This document shows positions 15,893 to 25,883 of a stretch of DNA of 64,000 nucleotides, in pieces. Numbering within the stretch: position 1 is the stretch's first letter; each line of letters starts with the position of its first letter. This DNA comes from an uncultured Tolumonas sp. (GTDB lineage Bacteria; Pseudomonadota; Gammaproteobacteria; Enterobacterales; Aeromonadaceae): positions 836,001 to 900,000 of the forward strand of contig NZ_OY781378.1 in the NCBI RefSeq assembly GCF_963676665.1, given 5' to 3'. Below the pieces are notes generated by a model. The model was not told where the DNA came from, ran no database searches, and saw only the letters and a program-made list of their open reading frames with translations. The position numbers were made by a program, and so were the translations under genes.

Positions 15893-16717
15893 TTAGAAAA
15901 GAGTTTCCATTTCTTCAGCGCGGCGTTGGGCTGCTTGCATGGCAATACTCACCAGATCGGCCAGTTTACCTTCCTCAAAAGCATTAATTGCCGCAGCAGT
16001 GGTGCCGCCTTTCGAGGTCACCTGTGCACGCAAAGTCGCCAGCTCTGTTTCTGGGTTCGCAATCACCATCTGGGCGGCACCCAGAGCAGTTTCCTGCACT
16101 AACTGACGTGCTGCTTCAGTGCTAAAGCCCATCCTTTGTGCTTCTTCCACCATATATTGCATGAACAGGAAGAAATACGCTGGGCCGCTGCCAGATGCTG
16201 CGGTGACCACGTTGATGTCTGCTTCTTCTGCAACCCAAAGCGTTTTACCAACGGCTTGCAGCATCTCTTGTGCAAATTGACGATCAGTTGCATTGACTAC
16301 TGCGGGTGCAAACAGACCGGTCATGCCAATACCAATCAACGACGGCGTATTTGGCATGCAACGGACAATATTCTGGTGTCCGTTCAGCAAACCTTGTAAA
16401 CGTGCAACACTGACACCGGCTGCAATAGAAATGAATAGTTTATTACCAAAATCACCAATAACCGGGGCGAGTTGTGCCAGCATTTCCGCCATAAATTGTG
16501 GCTTAACGGCCAAAACGATCACATCGGCATTTTTTACCGCAGCCACATTGTCATTACTGCCAGTAATACCAAATTCTTTACCCAGCTCTTGTGCTTTCAG
16601 CGCATCAATATCTGTGGCATGGATTTTACTACCTGGAAAACCAGCATTGATTAATCCGCTGATCAGGCTGCGGGCCATATTACCGGCACCAATAAACGCA
16701 ATATTTCTTTGTTCCAT
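15893..16717 (-). CDS. proC: Pyrroline-5-carboxylate reductase ProC
   Basis: 274 residues. It catalyses the last step of proline synthesis, NAD(P)H-dependent reduction of pyrroline-5-carboxylate. The Rossmann motif FIGAGNMARSLISGL is at about 8-22. The family signature near the C-terminus, VTSKGGTTAAAINAFE at about 242-257, is present. It lies 5 nt downstream of yggS and 8 nt upstream of yggT, in one operon. Confidence 0.95.
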   Translation of the reverse strand: MEQRNIAFIGAGNMARSLISGLINAGFPGSKIHATDIDALKAQELGKEFGITGSNDNVAAVKNADVIVLAVKPQFMAEMLAQLAPVIGDFGNKLFISIAAGVSVARLQGLLNGHQNIVRCMPNTPSLIGIGMTGLFAPAVVNATDRQFAQEMLQAVGKTLWVAEEADINVVTAASGSGPAYFFLFMQYMVEEAQRMGFSTEAARQLVQETALGAAQMVIANPETELATLRAQVTSKGGTTAAAINAFEEGKLADLVSIAMQAAQRRAEEMETLF

Positions 16718-16722
16718 GATTC

Positions 16723-17424
16723 CTACTTATATTCTCGGCTTCCGAAGATCGCTGTACCAATTCGCACCATGGTGCTGCCGCAACTGATGGCCAGTGGCAT
16801 GTCATCTGTCATGCCCATGGATAACGTATCTACAGATGGATATTGGGATTTTAATTGGTTAAATAGTTGTTGCATATGCAGAAAGTTATCACGAACTACG
16901 TTCATGTCATCGGTATTTTCAGCAATTGTCATTAACCCGCGTAGTTTTAAGCGTGGGAATTGGCTAATTATGCCAGCCAGGCCAAAAACTTCATCAGCAT
17001 TAATACCCGATTTGGTCTGTTCTCCGCTAATATTAATCTGAAGGCAGACATTTAGTGCCGGGAGATGGGCTGGTCGTTGCTCATTCAGTCGTTGAGCTAT
17101 TTTTTCACGGTCAACGCTATGTACCCAGTCAAAGTGTTCAGCGACAGGTTTGGTTTTATTCGATTGCAACGGGCCGATGAAATGCCATTCGATATCGGCA
17201 TAATCGGGATTAGTTTGTAACAGTTGGATTTTTGGGATCGCTTCCTGAACATAAGATTCACCAAATTGCCGTTGACCGGCTTGATAGGCGGCATATATCG
17301 CCTCTATCGGTTTGGTTTTACTAACAGCCAGCAACTGCACGTCATCCGGTGCGCGGCCGGCCTGATGGGTGAGCGAAGCGATCTGATCTTTTATGGCGAG
17401 CAAGCGCGATGCTATGTCATTCAT
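16723..17424 (-). CDS. yggS: PLP-binding homeostasis protein YggS
   Basis: 233 residues of the COG0325/YggS family. It is a PLP carrier that balances free pyridoxal phosphate and affects amino-acid metabolism. The PLP lysine is Lys36 in LLAVSKTKP, and the C-terminal SMGMTDDMPLAI and VRIGTAIFG motifs contact the phosphate. First gene of the yggS-proC-yggT-yggU-rdgB-hemW run; pilT is divergent with 32 nt between the starts. Confidence 0.95.
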   Translation of the reverse strand: MNDIASRLLAIKDQIASLTHQAGRAPDDVQLLAVSKTKPIEAIYAAYQAGQRQFGESYVQEAIPKIQLLQTNPDYADIEWHFIGPLQSNKTKPVAEHFDWVHSVDREKIAQRLNEQRPAHLPALNVCLQINISGEQTKSGINADEVFGLAGIISQFPRLKLRGLMTIAENTDDMNVVRDNFLHMQQLFNQLKSQYPSVDTLSMGMTDDMPLAISCGSTMVRIGTAIFGSREYK

Positions 17425-17456
17425 TGGTTCAGTTTTTGTTGGGAGTGGGATAAATA

Positions 17457-18494
17457 ATGGATATAACAGAATTATTGGCCTTTAGTGTAAAGCATAACGC
17501 ATCAGATCTGCATCTTTCTGCAGGGCAACCGCCGATCATTCGTGTTGATGGTGATATCCGTCGTATTAATTTACCGCCACTGGAGCATCGTCAGGTGCAC
17601 AGTCTGGTGTACGACATCATGAATGACCATCAGCGGAAGGTATTTGAAGAAGATCTGGAGGTCGACTTCTCGTTTGAGATCCCGAATCTGGCTCGCTTCC
17701 GTGTGAATGCGTTTAATCAAAGCCGTGGTGTGGCTGCGGTGTTCCGTACCATTCCAAGTAAAGTTTTGACATTGGATGATCTGGGCGCACCGCCGATCTT
17801 TCAGACCATTGCGGAAAACCCGAGAGGATTGGTACTGGTTACCGGACCAACCGGTTCTGGTAAATCAACCACCCTGGCGGCGATGGTGGATTATATTAAC
17901 GAAACACATAACCACCACATCATTACCATTGAAGACCCTATCGAATTTGTTCATCAGAGTAAGTCCTGTCTGGTGAACCAGCGTGAAGTCTATCGTGATA
18001 CCAAGAGTTTTAATGCCGCGTTACGTTCTGCCTTGCGTGAAGACCCGGACATTATTCTGGTGGGTGAAATGCGTGATTTGGAAACCATTCGTTTGGCGTT
18101 AACGGCGGCAGAAACCGGGCATTTGGTGTTCGGGACTCTGCATACTACCTCAGCGGCCAAAACAATCGACCGTATCATCGACGTATTCCCCGGCGCTGAA
18201 AAAGACATGGTTCGTTCGATGTTGTCAGAATCAATGCGTGCGGTGATCTCACAGACACTGCTGAAAAAAAATGGCGGTGGTCGTATTGCGGCGCATGAAA
18301 TCATGATCGGTATTCCCGCTATTCGTAACTTGATCCGTGAGGATAAAGTCGCACAAATGTATTCAGTCATTCAGACGGGGATGGTGCATGGCATGCAAAC
18401 CATGGACTATTGTTTAAAAGGGCTCGTTGCCCGAGGGGTAATTTCTGTTCATGATGCAAAAGCCAAGGCAGTTGATCCCAACTCAATAGTGTGA
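17457..18494 (+). CDS. pilT: Type IV pilus retraction ATPase PilT
   Basis: 345 residues. It is a cytoplasmic hexameric ATPase that retracts type IV pili, powering twitching and DNA uptake. Walker A GPTGSGKST is at 130-138. The Asp box (ITIEDPIEFVH), Walker B (DIILVGEMRD) and His box (GHLVFGTLHT) follow in order. The divergent pairing with yggS and the downstream pilU match Aeromonas and Pseudomonas. No pilus structural genes lie in this window. Confidence 0.97.
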   Translation: MDITELLAFSVKHNASDLHLSAGQPPIIRVDGDIRRINLPPLEHRQVHSLVYDIMNDHQRKVFEEDLEVDFSFEIPNLARFRVNAFNQSRGVAAVFRTIPSKVLTLDDLGAPPIFQTIAENPRGLVLVTGPTGSGKSTTLAAMVDYINETHNHHIITIEDPIEFVHQSKSCLVNQREVYRDTKSFNAALRSALREDPDIILVGEMRDLETIRLALTAAETGHLVFGTLHTTSAAKTIDRIIDVFPGAEKDMVRSMLSESMRAVISQTLLKKNGGGRIAAHEIMIGIPAIRNLIREDKVAQMYSVIQTGMVHGMQTMDYCLKGLVARGVISVHDAKAKAVDPNSIV

Positions 18495-18504
18495 GGATAA
18501 GGCT

Positions 18505-19611
18505 ATGGAATTGGCTAATTTATTACGTACTTTAGTGGATGAAAAAGGCTCAGACTTATTTATCTCTGTAGGTATTCAGCCGTCGATTAAAGTGAACGGT
18601 AAACTGCGTCGTCTGGGTGACACCCAACTGGACGAACATGACGTGCTGCATATGGTGCGTCAAACAATGACCGAAGATCGTTATCAGGTTTATGTGGAAA
18701 GCAGGGAGGCAAATTTTGCGATTAACTGCCCAGGCATAGGCCGGTTTCGTGTCAGTGCTTTTTGGCAACAGGATTTTCCCGGTTGTTCCATTCGTCGCAT
18801 TGAGACGGTGATCCCAACCTGTGAAGAGTTGTTTTTGCCGTTGTCGATTAAAGAGTTGGCGATGGCAAAACGTGGTTTGATTTTATTCGTCGGTGCAACC
18901 GGTGCGGGTAAATCAACGACACAGGCAGCGATGATTGGTTATCGTAACCGTCATGCTAACGATCACATTCTGACCATTGAAGATCCGGTGGAATTTGTGC
19001 ACCAGCACGATCGTTGTTTGATCACGCAGCGTGAAGTCGGTTCAGATACGCTTTCTTTTGACGATGGTTTGAAAAGTGCTTTGCGTCAGGCTCCTGACGT
19101 TATTCTGATCGGTGAAATTCGTTCAGAAGAAACGATGGAATTTGCGTTATCGTTTGCCGAAACCGGGCATCTTTGTATGGCCACATTGCATGCGAATAAT
19201 GCGAACCAGGCCATCGAACGTATTTTGCACTTGGTGCCACCATCAAAACATCGGCTGTTGATGTACGATTTGGCGTTTAACTTAAAAGCGATTGTCGCGC
19301 AGCAATTGGTGCCCACGCTGGATGGTACTGGCCGTCGTGCCGCGTTTGAAGTGATGCTCAATTCACCGTTAATCAGTGATATTTTGCGAAAAGGCGAAGT
19401 TCATCGGTTAAAAGAAACCATTTCGCGTTCACGTGAACTCGGTATGACGACTTTTGACCAATCCTTGCTGGAACTGTATAAACAAGGCGTGATCGGGTTT
19501 GATGAAGCACTGGCGTTTGCTGATTCCAGTAATGAAATGCGCGTCATGATCAAGCTGGCTGCAGGCGGTAAATTTGATTCTGGTATGATGGATAATATTA
19601 CGGTCTCATAA
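18505..19611 (+). CDS. pilU: PilT-dependent retraction ATPase PilU
   Basis: 368 residues, a PilT paralogue. Walker A GATGAGKST is at 130-138, with Asp box LTIEDPVEFVH, Walker B DVILIGEIRS and the His-box equivalent GHLCMATLHANN. PilU acts with PilT to increase retraction force. It starts 10 nt after pilT, with AGGATAAGGCT before the ATG, so it is in the same operon. A terminator follows at 19632-19682. Confidence 0.96.
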   Translation: MELANLLRTLVDEKGSDLFISVGIQPSIKVNGKLRRLGDTQLDEHDVLHMVRQTMTEDRYQVYVESREANFAINCPGIGRFRVSAFWQQDFPGCSIRRIETVIPTCEELFLPLSIKELAMAKRGLILFVGATGAGKSTTQAAMIGYRNRHANDHILTIEDPVEFVHQHDRCLITQREVGSDTLSFDDGLKSALRQAPDVILIGEIRSEETMEFALSFAETGHLCMATLHANNANQAIERILHLVPPSKHRLLMYDLAFNLKAIVAQQLVPTLDGTGRRAAFEVMLNSPLISDILRKGEVHRLKETISRSRELGMTTFDQSLLELYKQGVIGFDEALAFADSSNEMRVMIKLAAGGKFDSGMMDNITVS

Positions 19612-19631
19612 GGCTTCACTGCCACAATAAC

Positions 19632-19682
19632 AGGATGAACGTGGTAACATGTTGATAACAAGTTACTACTTCATCCTTTTTT
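19632..19682 (+). terminator. Terminator after pilU
   Basis: AGGATGAA (19632-19639) pairs with TTCATCCT (19670-19677). Inner pairing of GTAAC with GTTAC supports the stem, and a run of six T follows. Confidence 0.7.
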
Positions 19683-19694
19683 GTTGAGGTTTTT

Positions 19695-20477
19695 ATGCTG
19701 GCTGTGCTTTCTCCCGCCAAATCGTTAGATTATGAATCTCCGCTCACTACCGCGCGCTTTTCTGATCCCCAGTTAATGCATGAATCAGCACTGCTGATTG
19801 AGCAATTACGACTGTTTACGCCGGCAGATATTGCTTCATTGATGAGTTTAAGTGACAAACTGGCGGGCTTAAATGTCGCACGTTATGCACAGTGGCAGCT
19901 GGTTGCGACTCCAGAGAATGCGCGCCCTGCGCTGCTTGCTTTTAACGGTGATGTTTATTCTGGCTTAGCGGCACAAGATTTTAATGATGTGGATTTGGAT
20001 ATAGCGCAGCAGCATATTCGCATTCTTTCCGGTTTGTATGGTTTGTTACGGCCACTGGATTTATTGCAACCTTACCGGTTGGAAATGGGTACGAAACTAA
20101 GCAATTATCGTGGTAAAGATCTGTATGCTTTTTGGGGCAATATTATTACCGATCATCTGAACCGAGCATTACAAGAGCAGGGCAATGATGTGCTGCTAAA
20201 TCTGGCGTCGGATGAATATTTTAAATCGGTGCGCGTAAAACAACTGGCGGGGCGGGTGATCACGCCGGTTTTTCAGGATGAGAAAAACGGTAAATACAAG
20301 ATCATCAGTTTTTATGCGAAAAAAGCACGTGGATTGATGGCTCGTTATTTAGTCAAAGAACGTATCACTAAACCGGAACAATTGCTGGATTTTACTGTTG
20401 CCGGCTATGGTTATTGTCCGGAGTTATCAACAGAAAACAAGCTGGTGTTTCGTCGACCAGAAGCAGCAGCGGAGTAA
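19695..20477 (+). CDS. yaaA: Peroxide stress protein YaaA
   Basis: 260 residues, DUF328/UPF0246 family. The N-terminal [10 protein letters not shown] (about 5-14) and central [20 protein letters not shown] motifs are diagnostic. In E. coli YaaA is induced by OxyR, lowers free iron under peroxide and binds DNA. The ATG is preceded by TTGAGG. No OxyR site was identified by eye. It is convergent with srmB across a shared terminator. Confidence 0.94.
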   Translation: MLAVLSPAKSLDYESPLTTARFSDPQLMHESALLIEQLRLFTPADIASLMSLSDKLAGLNVARYAQWQLVATPENARPALLAFNGDVYSGLAAQDFNDVDLDIAQQHIRILSGLYGLLRPLDLLQPYRLEMGTKLSNYRGKDLYAFWGNIITDHLNRALQEQGNDVLLNLASDEYFKSVRVKQLAGRVITPVFQDEKNGKYKIISFYAKKARGLMARYLVKERITKPEQLLDFTVAGYGYCPELSTENKLVFRRPEAAAE

Positions 20478-20497
20478 ATTAAGGCGGGCACAATTAG

Positions 20498-20532
20498 ATT
20501 TTTCCGCCTACAGTCAGGCGCAGGCGGAAAAT
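20498..20532. terminator. Bidirectional terminator between yaaA and srmB
   Basis: TTTTCCGCCT (20499-20508) pairs with AGGCGGAAAA (20521-20530). The A and T runs on both sides allow termination in both directions. Confidence 0.75.
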
Positions 20533-20543
20533 AAAGAGGCAGG

Positions 20544-21863
20544 TTATTTAGCTGGTGTTGATTTTTTCTCAGCTTCGGCCGCTTTCTGAGCGTGTTTTTT
20601 GGCCCAGTCAGGTTTGCCTTTGTTCTTGCTGACACGATGACGGATTTTCTCTTTCGGTTTTTTCTCGTCTTTCTTGTCGTCTTCTTTTTTCTCTTTGCGC
20701 TTACCGGCTGGTTTGCTGACCTTATGTTGCGGACGCAGGCTATCCACCACGCGGCGCATCATTTTTTCTTCGGTGTAACGCTCAACGCGTTCCATCATGC
20801 CAACGTCATGTGCTTCAACCAGATTAATGGCGCAACCTTTTTTACCGGCACGACCAGTACGGCCAATACGGTGAATATAGGTATCGGCAGAACGAGGCAT
20901 GTCGTAGTTGAATACATGGCTAACATCCGGCAAATCGATACCACGCGAAGCAACATCGGTAGCGACCAGAATTTTTACACGCTCAGAACGGAATTTATTG
21001 AGTGCTTCGATGCGTTTCTCTTGTTCCATTTCACCACGTAACCATGCGCAATCGATGCCGCTGGCCTGTAACTGACTGACCAGTTCAGCCAGACGTTCGC
21101 GAGTTTTAACAAAGATAATGCTGCGTGTGACATCTTCTTGTTGCAATAAGTGCTTCAGCAACTGGAATTTATGCTCGGCGGTGTCGGCAAAATAGACCAA
21201 CTGTTGGATCTTTTTGCGTTCACTGCGTGGTGGTTCAGCAAATAACTCTGCCGGATCTTTTAATAAATCTTCAGCAAATTTTCTCAGACCGGCACCTTCC
21301 AGCGTTGCGGAGAACAGCATGGTCTGTTTACGCCAGCGTGCTTCGGCGGCGATACGATCGACGTCACCGATAAAGCCCATGTCTAACATGCGGTCTGCTT
21401 CATCCAGCACCAGAATTTCAATATCACGGCTGTCAAAGCGTTCATCTTCGATATATTGCATCAGACGACCAGGGGTCGCGATGATGATATCAACCGTTTT
21501 TTCTAATGCCGGCAGTTGTTTCTCTTCGGCAACACCACCTATGATACTGGCCACTTTCAGATGTGTGTAAGCGGCCAGAGCTTCTGCTTGTTCGGTAATT
21601 TGCAGTGCCAGTTCACGGGTCGGCGTTAAGACCAATGCACGCGCAGGGCCGGGGCGACGGCGCGGAAAGTCGATCATATGCTGCATCATCGGCAGCAAGA
21701 AGGCGGCCGTTTTACCCGTGCCGGTTGGCGCGGAAGCCATTACGTCCCGTCCTTCCATCGCCACTGGGATCACCTGTGTTTGAATGGTGGTCGGGCGTGT
21801 GAAACCCAGCTCTTCTACGGCCTGTAGCAGAATGGGATCCAATTCTAAGGATTCAAAAGACAT
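20544..21863 (-). CDS. srmB: DEAD-box RNA helicase SrmB
   Basis: 439 residues. It is an ATP-dependent RNA helicase that aids early 50S ribosome assembly. It has a Q motif near Phe3, Walker A APTGTGKT at 45-52, DEAD box in VLDEADRML, SAT in MLFSATLE and HRIGRTGRAG near 340. A basic Lys-rich tail (from about 385) is normal for SrmB. The identification as SrmB rather than another DEAD-box protein rests on the divergent trmN (yfiC) gene, the same pairing as in E. coli, and on the length. Confidence 0.93.
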   Translation of the reverse strand: MSFESLELDPILLQAVEELGFTRPTTIQTQVIPVAMEGRDVMASAPTGTGKTAAFLLPMMQHMIDFPRRRPGPARALVLTPTRELALQITEQAEALAAYTHLKVASIIGGVAEEKQLPALEKTVDIIIATPGRLMQYIEDERFDSRDIEILVLDEADRMLDMGFIGDVDRIAAEARWRKQTMLFSATLEGAGLRKFAEDLLKDPAELFAEPPRSERKKIQQLVYFADTAEHKFQLLKHLLQQEDVTRSIIFVKTRERLAELVSQLQASGIDCAWLRGEMEQEKRIEALNKFRSERVKILVATDVASRGIDLPDVSHVFNYDMPRSADTYIHRIGRTGRAGKKGCAINLVEAHDVGMMERVERYTEEKMMRRVVDSLRPQHKVSKPAGKRKEKKEDDKKDEKKPKEKIRHRVSKNKGKPDWAKKHAQKAAEAEKKSTPAK

Positions 21864-21969
21864 AAACGACTTCCTGACTTACAAATGAGGGCGCACATTA
21901 TAGGCAAGTATGGCGTAAAATTCGCAGCTATTTTAGTGTTACTGAAAATTCAGAAGATGAAAGATTCCT

Positions 21970-22683
21970 ATGGGCGGTCATAGCTTTACTTTTAAACAGT
22001 TTCAGATTGAACAAGATCGCTGCGCGATGAAGGTCGGTACTGACAGTATTGTGCTCGGCAGTTGGGTGTCTGTCATGGGCGCAAAACGTATTCTGGATAT
22101 TGGAACCGGAACTGGCATTCTGGCCTTGATGTTGGCGCAACGCACGGCTCAATCGGTACAAATTGATGCGGTGGAATTAGATACCGATGCAGTGAAACAG
22201 GCTGAGGAGAACATTAACGGTTCGCCGTGGCGCGAGCGTATTCGTATTATTCGGCATGATATTCGTACCTTTCAGGCGCCATATTACGATTTGATCATCA
22301 GCAACCCACCCTATTTTGTGCATGGGCAGACACTGCCTGACGCCGCGCGCCAGCGGGCACGGCATACCGGTGAATTAGATCAAACAGCATTATTACACAG
22401 TGCAGAACGTTTGCTGGCGCCATTGGGAAAACTGGCTTTGGTGTTGCCAGTGGAACAAGGTGAGCAGTTAATTACATTGGCGGGTGAACAGGGCTGGCAT
22501 TTGCAGCGACGCTGTCTGGTGGAAACCAAACGCGGCAAAACACCGAATCTGGTGTTATTGCTGTTAAGTCGCAAGGCTACTGAAACGGTGGAAGAGCAAC
22601 TTTGTCTGCGCGAGACCGATAATCGTTACTCTTCTGAATTTATAGCGTTGGCCGATGAATTTTATCTGCGCATGTCCGCTTAA
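21970..22683 (+). CDS. trmN: tRNA1(Val) (adenine-N6)-methyltransferase TrmN
   Basis: 237 residues. It methylates A37 of tRNA-Val1 using SAM. The SAM loop [13 protein letters not shown] is at 41-53 and the N6-adenine catalytic motif NPPY at 112-115, as in YfiC/TrmN6. It is divergent from srmB, as in E. coli. The 3' end overlaps the convergent fldB by 4 nt. The ATG at 21970 follows a weak GAAAGA site; no better start is seen. Confidence 0.93.
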   Translation: MGGHSFTFKQFQIEQDRCAMKVGTDSIVLGSWVSVMGAKRILDIGTGTGILALMLAQRTAQSVQIDAVELDTDAVKQAEENINGSPWRERIRIIRHDIRTFQAPYYDLIISNPPYFVHGQTLPDAARQRARHTGELDQTALLHSAERLLAPLGKLALVLPVEQGEQLITLAGEQGWHLQRRCLVETKRGKTPNLVLLLLSRKATETVEEQLCLRETDNRYSSEFIALADEFYLRMSA

Positions 22684-23195
22684 AGCTCAGCTATTTCTTC
22701 TAACACTTGTGGCAGCCATTTTTGCAGGCGCTCGTCGGTTTGTTCATATTGCGTGATGTCATCCAGCGCCAGCCCGCAAAAGTAGCTGCCATCGGCAACC
22801 AAGGCTTTTGATGCTTCAAACTCATAACCTTCGTTTGGCCAGTAACCGACGATTTGACAGCCTTTGGCCAGCAGTTTGTCGTGCAATAAGCCCATTGCAT
22901 CTAAAAACCACTCGCCATAGGTTCCCTGATCACCCAGCCCAAATAACGCCACGATTTTACCGTTCAGATCGACTTCGTCGATGACATCCCAGTTATTGGC
23001 CCAATCGGTTTGAATCTCACCAAAATCCCAGGTTGGAATGCCTAAAAACAGAATGCTGTAGTCGGCCATTTTGCTGACAGGCGTATCGGCAAGGTTATGG
23101 ATCGTGATGAGATCAGCACCCAGAATAGATTGGATTTTTTCCGCTACAATTTCGGTGTAACAGGTGCTGGAGCCGTAAAACAGACCAATTTGCAT
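22680..23195 (-). CDS. fldB: Flavodoxin FldB
   Basis: 171 residues, close to E. coli FldB (173). FMN-phosphate loop [12 protein letters not shown] is at 3-14, flanked later by [12 protein letters not shown] and [15 protein letters not shown] around the flavin. It is a low-potential electron carrier in the cytoplasm, induced by oxidative stress in enteric bacteria. It is divergent from xerD with 78 bp between the starts, the same neighbour as in E. coli, which supports FldB over FldA. Confidence 0.93.
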   Translation of the reverse strand: MQIGLFYGSSTCYTEIVAEKIQSILGADLITIHNLADTPVSKMADYSILFLGIPTWDFGEIQTDWANNWDVIDEVDLNGKIVALFGLGDQGTYGEWFLDAMGLLHDKLLAKGCQIVGYWPNEGYEFEASKALVADGSYFCGLALDDITQYEQTDERLQKWLPQVLEEIAEL

Positions 23196-23273
23196 AATGA
23201 TTTCCAGACAACAAAATGGATTCCATGTTACAAAAGTGCAGCGCGGATCGCCAACAAAGGTAACAAATTAGTC

Positions 23274-24167
23274 ATGAAACAAGATAATCCTCTGATTGAG
23301 CAGTTTTTGGATATGTTATGGCTGGAACGCGGGTTGAGCGATAACACCATCTCTTCTTACCGGACTGATCTCTATAAACTGAATGACTGGCTCGACAGTA
23401 AGGCTTCTTCTTATCTAACCCTCGATACCTTGTTGTTGCATAACTATCTGGCATGGCGGATTGATCAGGGTTTTAAGGCAACTTCAACTGCGCGTTTACT
23501 CAGTGCTTTGCGACGTTTTTACCAATTTTTAATTCGCGAGCAGTTACGGGCCGATGACCCAACCGTGGCGCTGGATGGCCCTAAACTGCCATTACGTTTG
23601 CCCAAAGACATCAGTGAAGAGCAGGTGGAAGCGTTATTGTCTGAACCGCGCGTGCAAGACCCTATTGAGTTGCGCGATAAAGCGATGCTGGAACTGCTGT
23701 ATGCCACGGGTTTACGTGTTACCGAATTGGTGAGCCTGCAAGTGCATCAACTGGCTTCGAATATGGCGTATGTGCGGGTGACCGGCAAAGGCAATAAAGA
23801 CCGCCTGGTACCAACGGGTGAGGAGGCGCAATATTGGATCCAGCGTTTTATGCGCGAAGGGCGTATGACGCTGCTGCATGAGCAATCATCAGATGTATTG
23901 TTTCCGTCAAACCGCGCACAGCATATGACCCGTCAGACGTTCTGGCATCGCATTAAACTTTATGCGGTGCGGGCCAATATTAATTCTGATCTGTCACCAC
24001 ATACGCTGCGACATGCTTTTGCCACACATTTATTGAATCATGGCGCTGATTTACGCGTTGTGCAGATGTTGCTCGGCCACTCTGATCTGTCGACGACGCA
24101 GATCTATACCCATGTGGCACAGGCTCGTTTGCAAGAATTACATCAGGAACATCATCCGCGCGCCTGA
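23274..24167 (+). CDS. xerD: Site-specific tyrosine recombinase XerD
   Basis: 297 residues from the ATG at 23274, starting MKQDNPLIEQFLDMLW. The frame is open further upstream to 23097, but that part overlaps fldB and lacks XerD homology. Catalytic residues are all present: Arg148, Lys172, His243, Arg246, His269 and Tyr278. With XerC it resolves chromosome dimers at dif under FtsK control. Followed after 26 nt by the MuiA-like gene on the same strand. Confidence 0.96.
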   Translation: MKQDNPLIEQFLDMLWLERGLSDNTISSYRTDLYKLNDWLDSKASSYLTLDTLLLHNYLAWRIDQGFKATSTARLLSALRRFYQFLIREQLRADDPTVALDGPKLPLRLPKDISEEQVEALLSEPRVQDPIELRDKAMLELLYATGLRVTELVSLQVHQLASNMAYVRVTGKGNKDRLVPTGEEAQYWIQRFMREGRMTLLHEQSSDVLFPSNRAQHMTRQTFWHRIKLYAVRANINSDLSPHTLRHAFATHLLNHGADLRVVQMLLGHSDLSTTQIYTHVAQARLQELHQEHHPRA

Positions 24168-24193
24168 CGCTGGATTGAGTACGGGAGAATATA

Positions 24194-25816
24194 ATGTCGA
24201 ATAAAACAATCCGAGTATTTTCATTGAGTTTTTTGGCTTTGATGGTGTCATCCGCGATGGCGGAACAAGTGGTTGACAGCCAGATCGCCGCGGTGACGGT
24301 TTACCCTTCTTCGGCCACGGTCACGCGAACGTTTACGGTGGAGTTGCCTGCTGGGCCGCAGACGGTTCTGGTCGCCGGTTTACCATCCACGCTAGATGAA
24401 AACTCACTGCGGATCACCGGTAGCGGTGATAAAGGCAGTTCGGTGGCGAGTGTCGAGCTTAAAAACGAGGTGCGCGGCGAACTGGTGTTACCACGTGCGA
24501 AAGAGTTACAAGATAAGCTGACCGCGCAATTGGATCAGCAAGCATTACTGCAAGCCGATGAGTTGGCACTGAACACGCAGCAAACCTATCTGCAAAAACT
24601 GGCGGAACAAGGCGGCACACCGAAAGCAGAGAAGACTGTCGAGAGTAATTCAGTTGCGCAGTGGCGTGCGGGTTGGCAGACGTTAGGCGCGGGGATGAAA
24701 GAGATTGGTGCGGCGAAAGTCGCGCTGGCACGTGATATCCGCACCCTGAAACAGCAAATTGAGGTGACGCAGCGCGAGCTGGAGCAGCTCAATAATCGTC
24801 AGCAGGACAATAAAATTGCTGTGGTGCATCTGCAATCGGCGGGTGGCAAGTTGGCAATGAAGTTGAGTTACCAGCTCAATCAGGCCAGTTGGTATCCGGT
24901 CTATGACGCTAATCTGGATACGCAGCAAAGCAAACTGGCCGTCACTCAAGCGGCTTATGTGCAACAAAACAGCGGCGAAAATTGGGATAATGTCGCGCTG
25001 ACGCTCTCAACATTGCAACCCAGTGCTGCGGTAGAGCCACCGCCACTGTCCAGCTGGTGGATTGATTATCAACGCCCTGTACCACGGAACACATTAATGA
25101 AATCTGCAGGTGCCGTCGCTGATGCGGCGATGCCGGAAATGATGGTGGCAGCTGCACCGGTAGCCGAGCAGCGGGCGACGGTGATTGATAGTGGTTATCA
25201 TGTTTCTTATCAGATCCCAGGCAAAATTAATGTGAATTCCAGTGAAGAAAAGCAGCGGGTGGTCTTGCAACAACAGCAGTGGCCAGTGGCACTGAATTTA
25301 CAGGCTGTACCGCGTCTGGATTCACATGCTTATCTGTATGCCAGAGTGGAAAATCCGTCTTCCACACCGCTGTTGCCGGGAGAATGGTTATTACAACGCG
25401 ATGGCGTCAGAGTAGGGCGGGTTGAGCAGCCATTATTAGCTCCGAAAGATCAGATCGCGATGGGTTTTGGTGCCGATGATGCAGTGAAACTGGAATGGCA
25501 GACGCTGAAAAATGAAGCGGGCGAGTCGGGAGTGTTGAATAAACAACAAACCCTGCAACGTCATTACCAACTTAAAGCCATTAACGGACACACCAAACCT
25601 ATGCTGCTGACCGTGCTGGATAGCTGGCCAGTTTCCAAACAGCAAGATATTAAGGTTTCAACGTTAGATGGCACTGCGGCACCGAAAGAGCAAAATGTGA
25701 ATCAGCAAGCGGGTGTGCAACGTTGGGAATTGCCGTTGCCAGCCGGTAAAACGGCGACATTAGACACCGGCTATCAGGTCGCTTATCCGCAAGACAAACA
25801 GATCGATAATCTTTGA
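24194..25816 (+). CDS. MuiA-like DUF4139 protein, exported
   Basis: 540 residues with a signal peptide (1-23, VSSAMA then EQ). An N-terminal DUF4140-type domain (about 25-120, QIAAVTVYPSSATVTRTF) is followed by a long helical region rich in Gln and Leu (about 125-205) and a C-terminal DUF4139 beta-rich domain (about 215-540). The family is named after a mucoidy inhibitor; the molecular function is unknown and it is probably periplasmic or surface-linked. It occupies the slot between xerD and recJ where E. coli has dsbC. Spacing (26 nt from xerD, 67 nt to recJ) allows cotranscription. Confidence 0.8.
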   Translation: MSNKTIRVFSLSFLALMVSSAMAEQVVDSQIAAVTVYPSSATVTRTFTVELPAGPQTVLVAGLPSTLDENSLRITGSGDKGSSVASVELKNEVRGELVLPRAKELQDKLTAQLDQQALLQADELALNTQQTYLQKLAEQGGTPKAEKTVESNSVAQWRAGWQTLGAGMKEIGAAKVALARDIRTLKQQIEVTQRELEQLNNRQQDNKIAVVHLQSAGGKLAMKLSYQLNQASWYPVYDANLDTQQSKLAVTQAAYVQQNSGENWDNVALTLSTLQPSAAVEPPPLSSWWIDYQRPVPRNTLMKSAGAVADAAMPEMMVAAAPVAEQRATVIDSGYHVSYQIPGKINVNSSEEKQRVVLQQQQWPVALNLQAVPRLDSHAYLYARVENPSSTPLLPGEWLLQRDGVRVGRVEQPLLAPKDQIAMGFGADDAVKLEWQTLKNEAGESGVLNKQQTLQRHYQLKAINGHTKPMLLTVLDSWPVSKQQDIKVSTLDGTAAPKEQNVNQQAGVQRWELPLPAGKTATLDTGYQVAYPQDKQIDNL

Positions 25817-25883
25817 TCCTTGCTAATCAGGCTGCTGCGGGCTAACGTGCCCGCAGTTCCAGCTTAAATACTCTGACAGATAA

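Noticed and set aside
23097-23273. N-terminal extension of XerD
   Set aside because: It overlaps fldB on the other strand and the extra residues do not resemble XerD; the ATG at 23274 gives the normal length.
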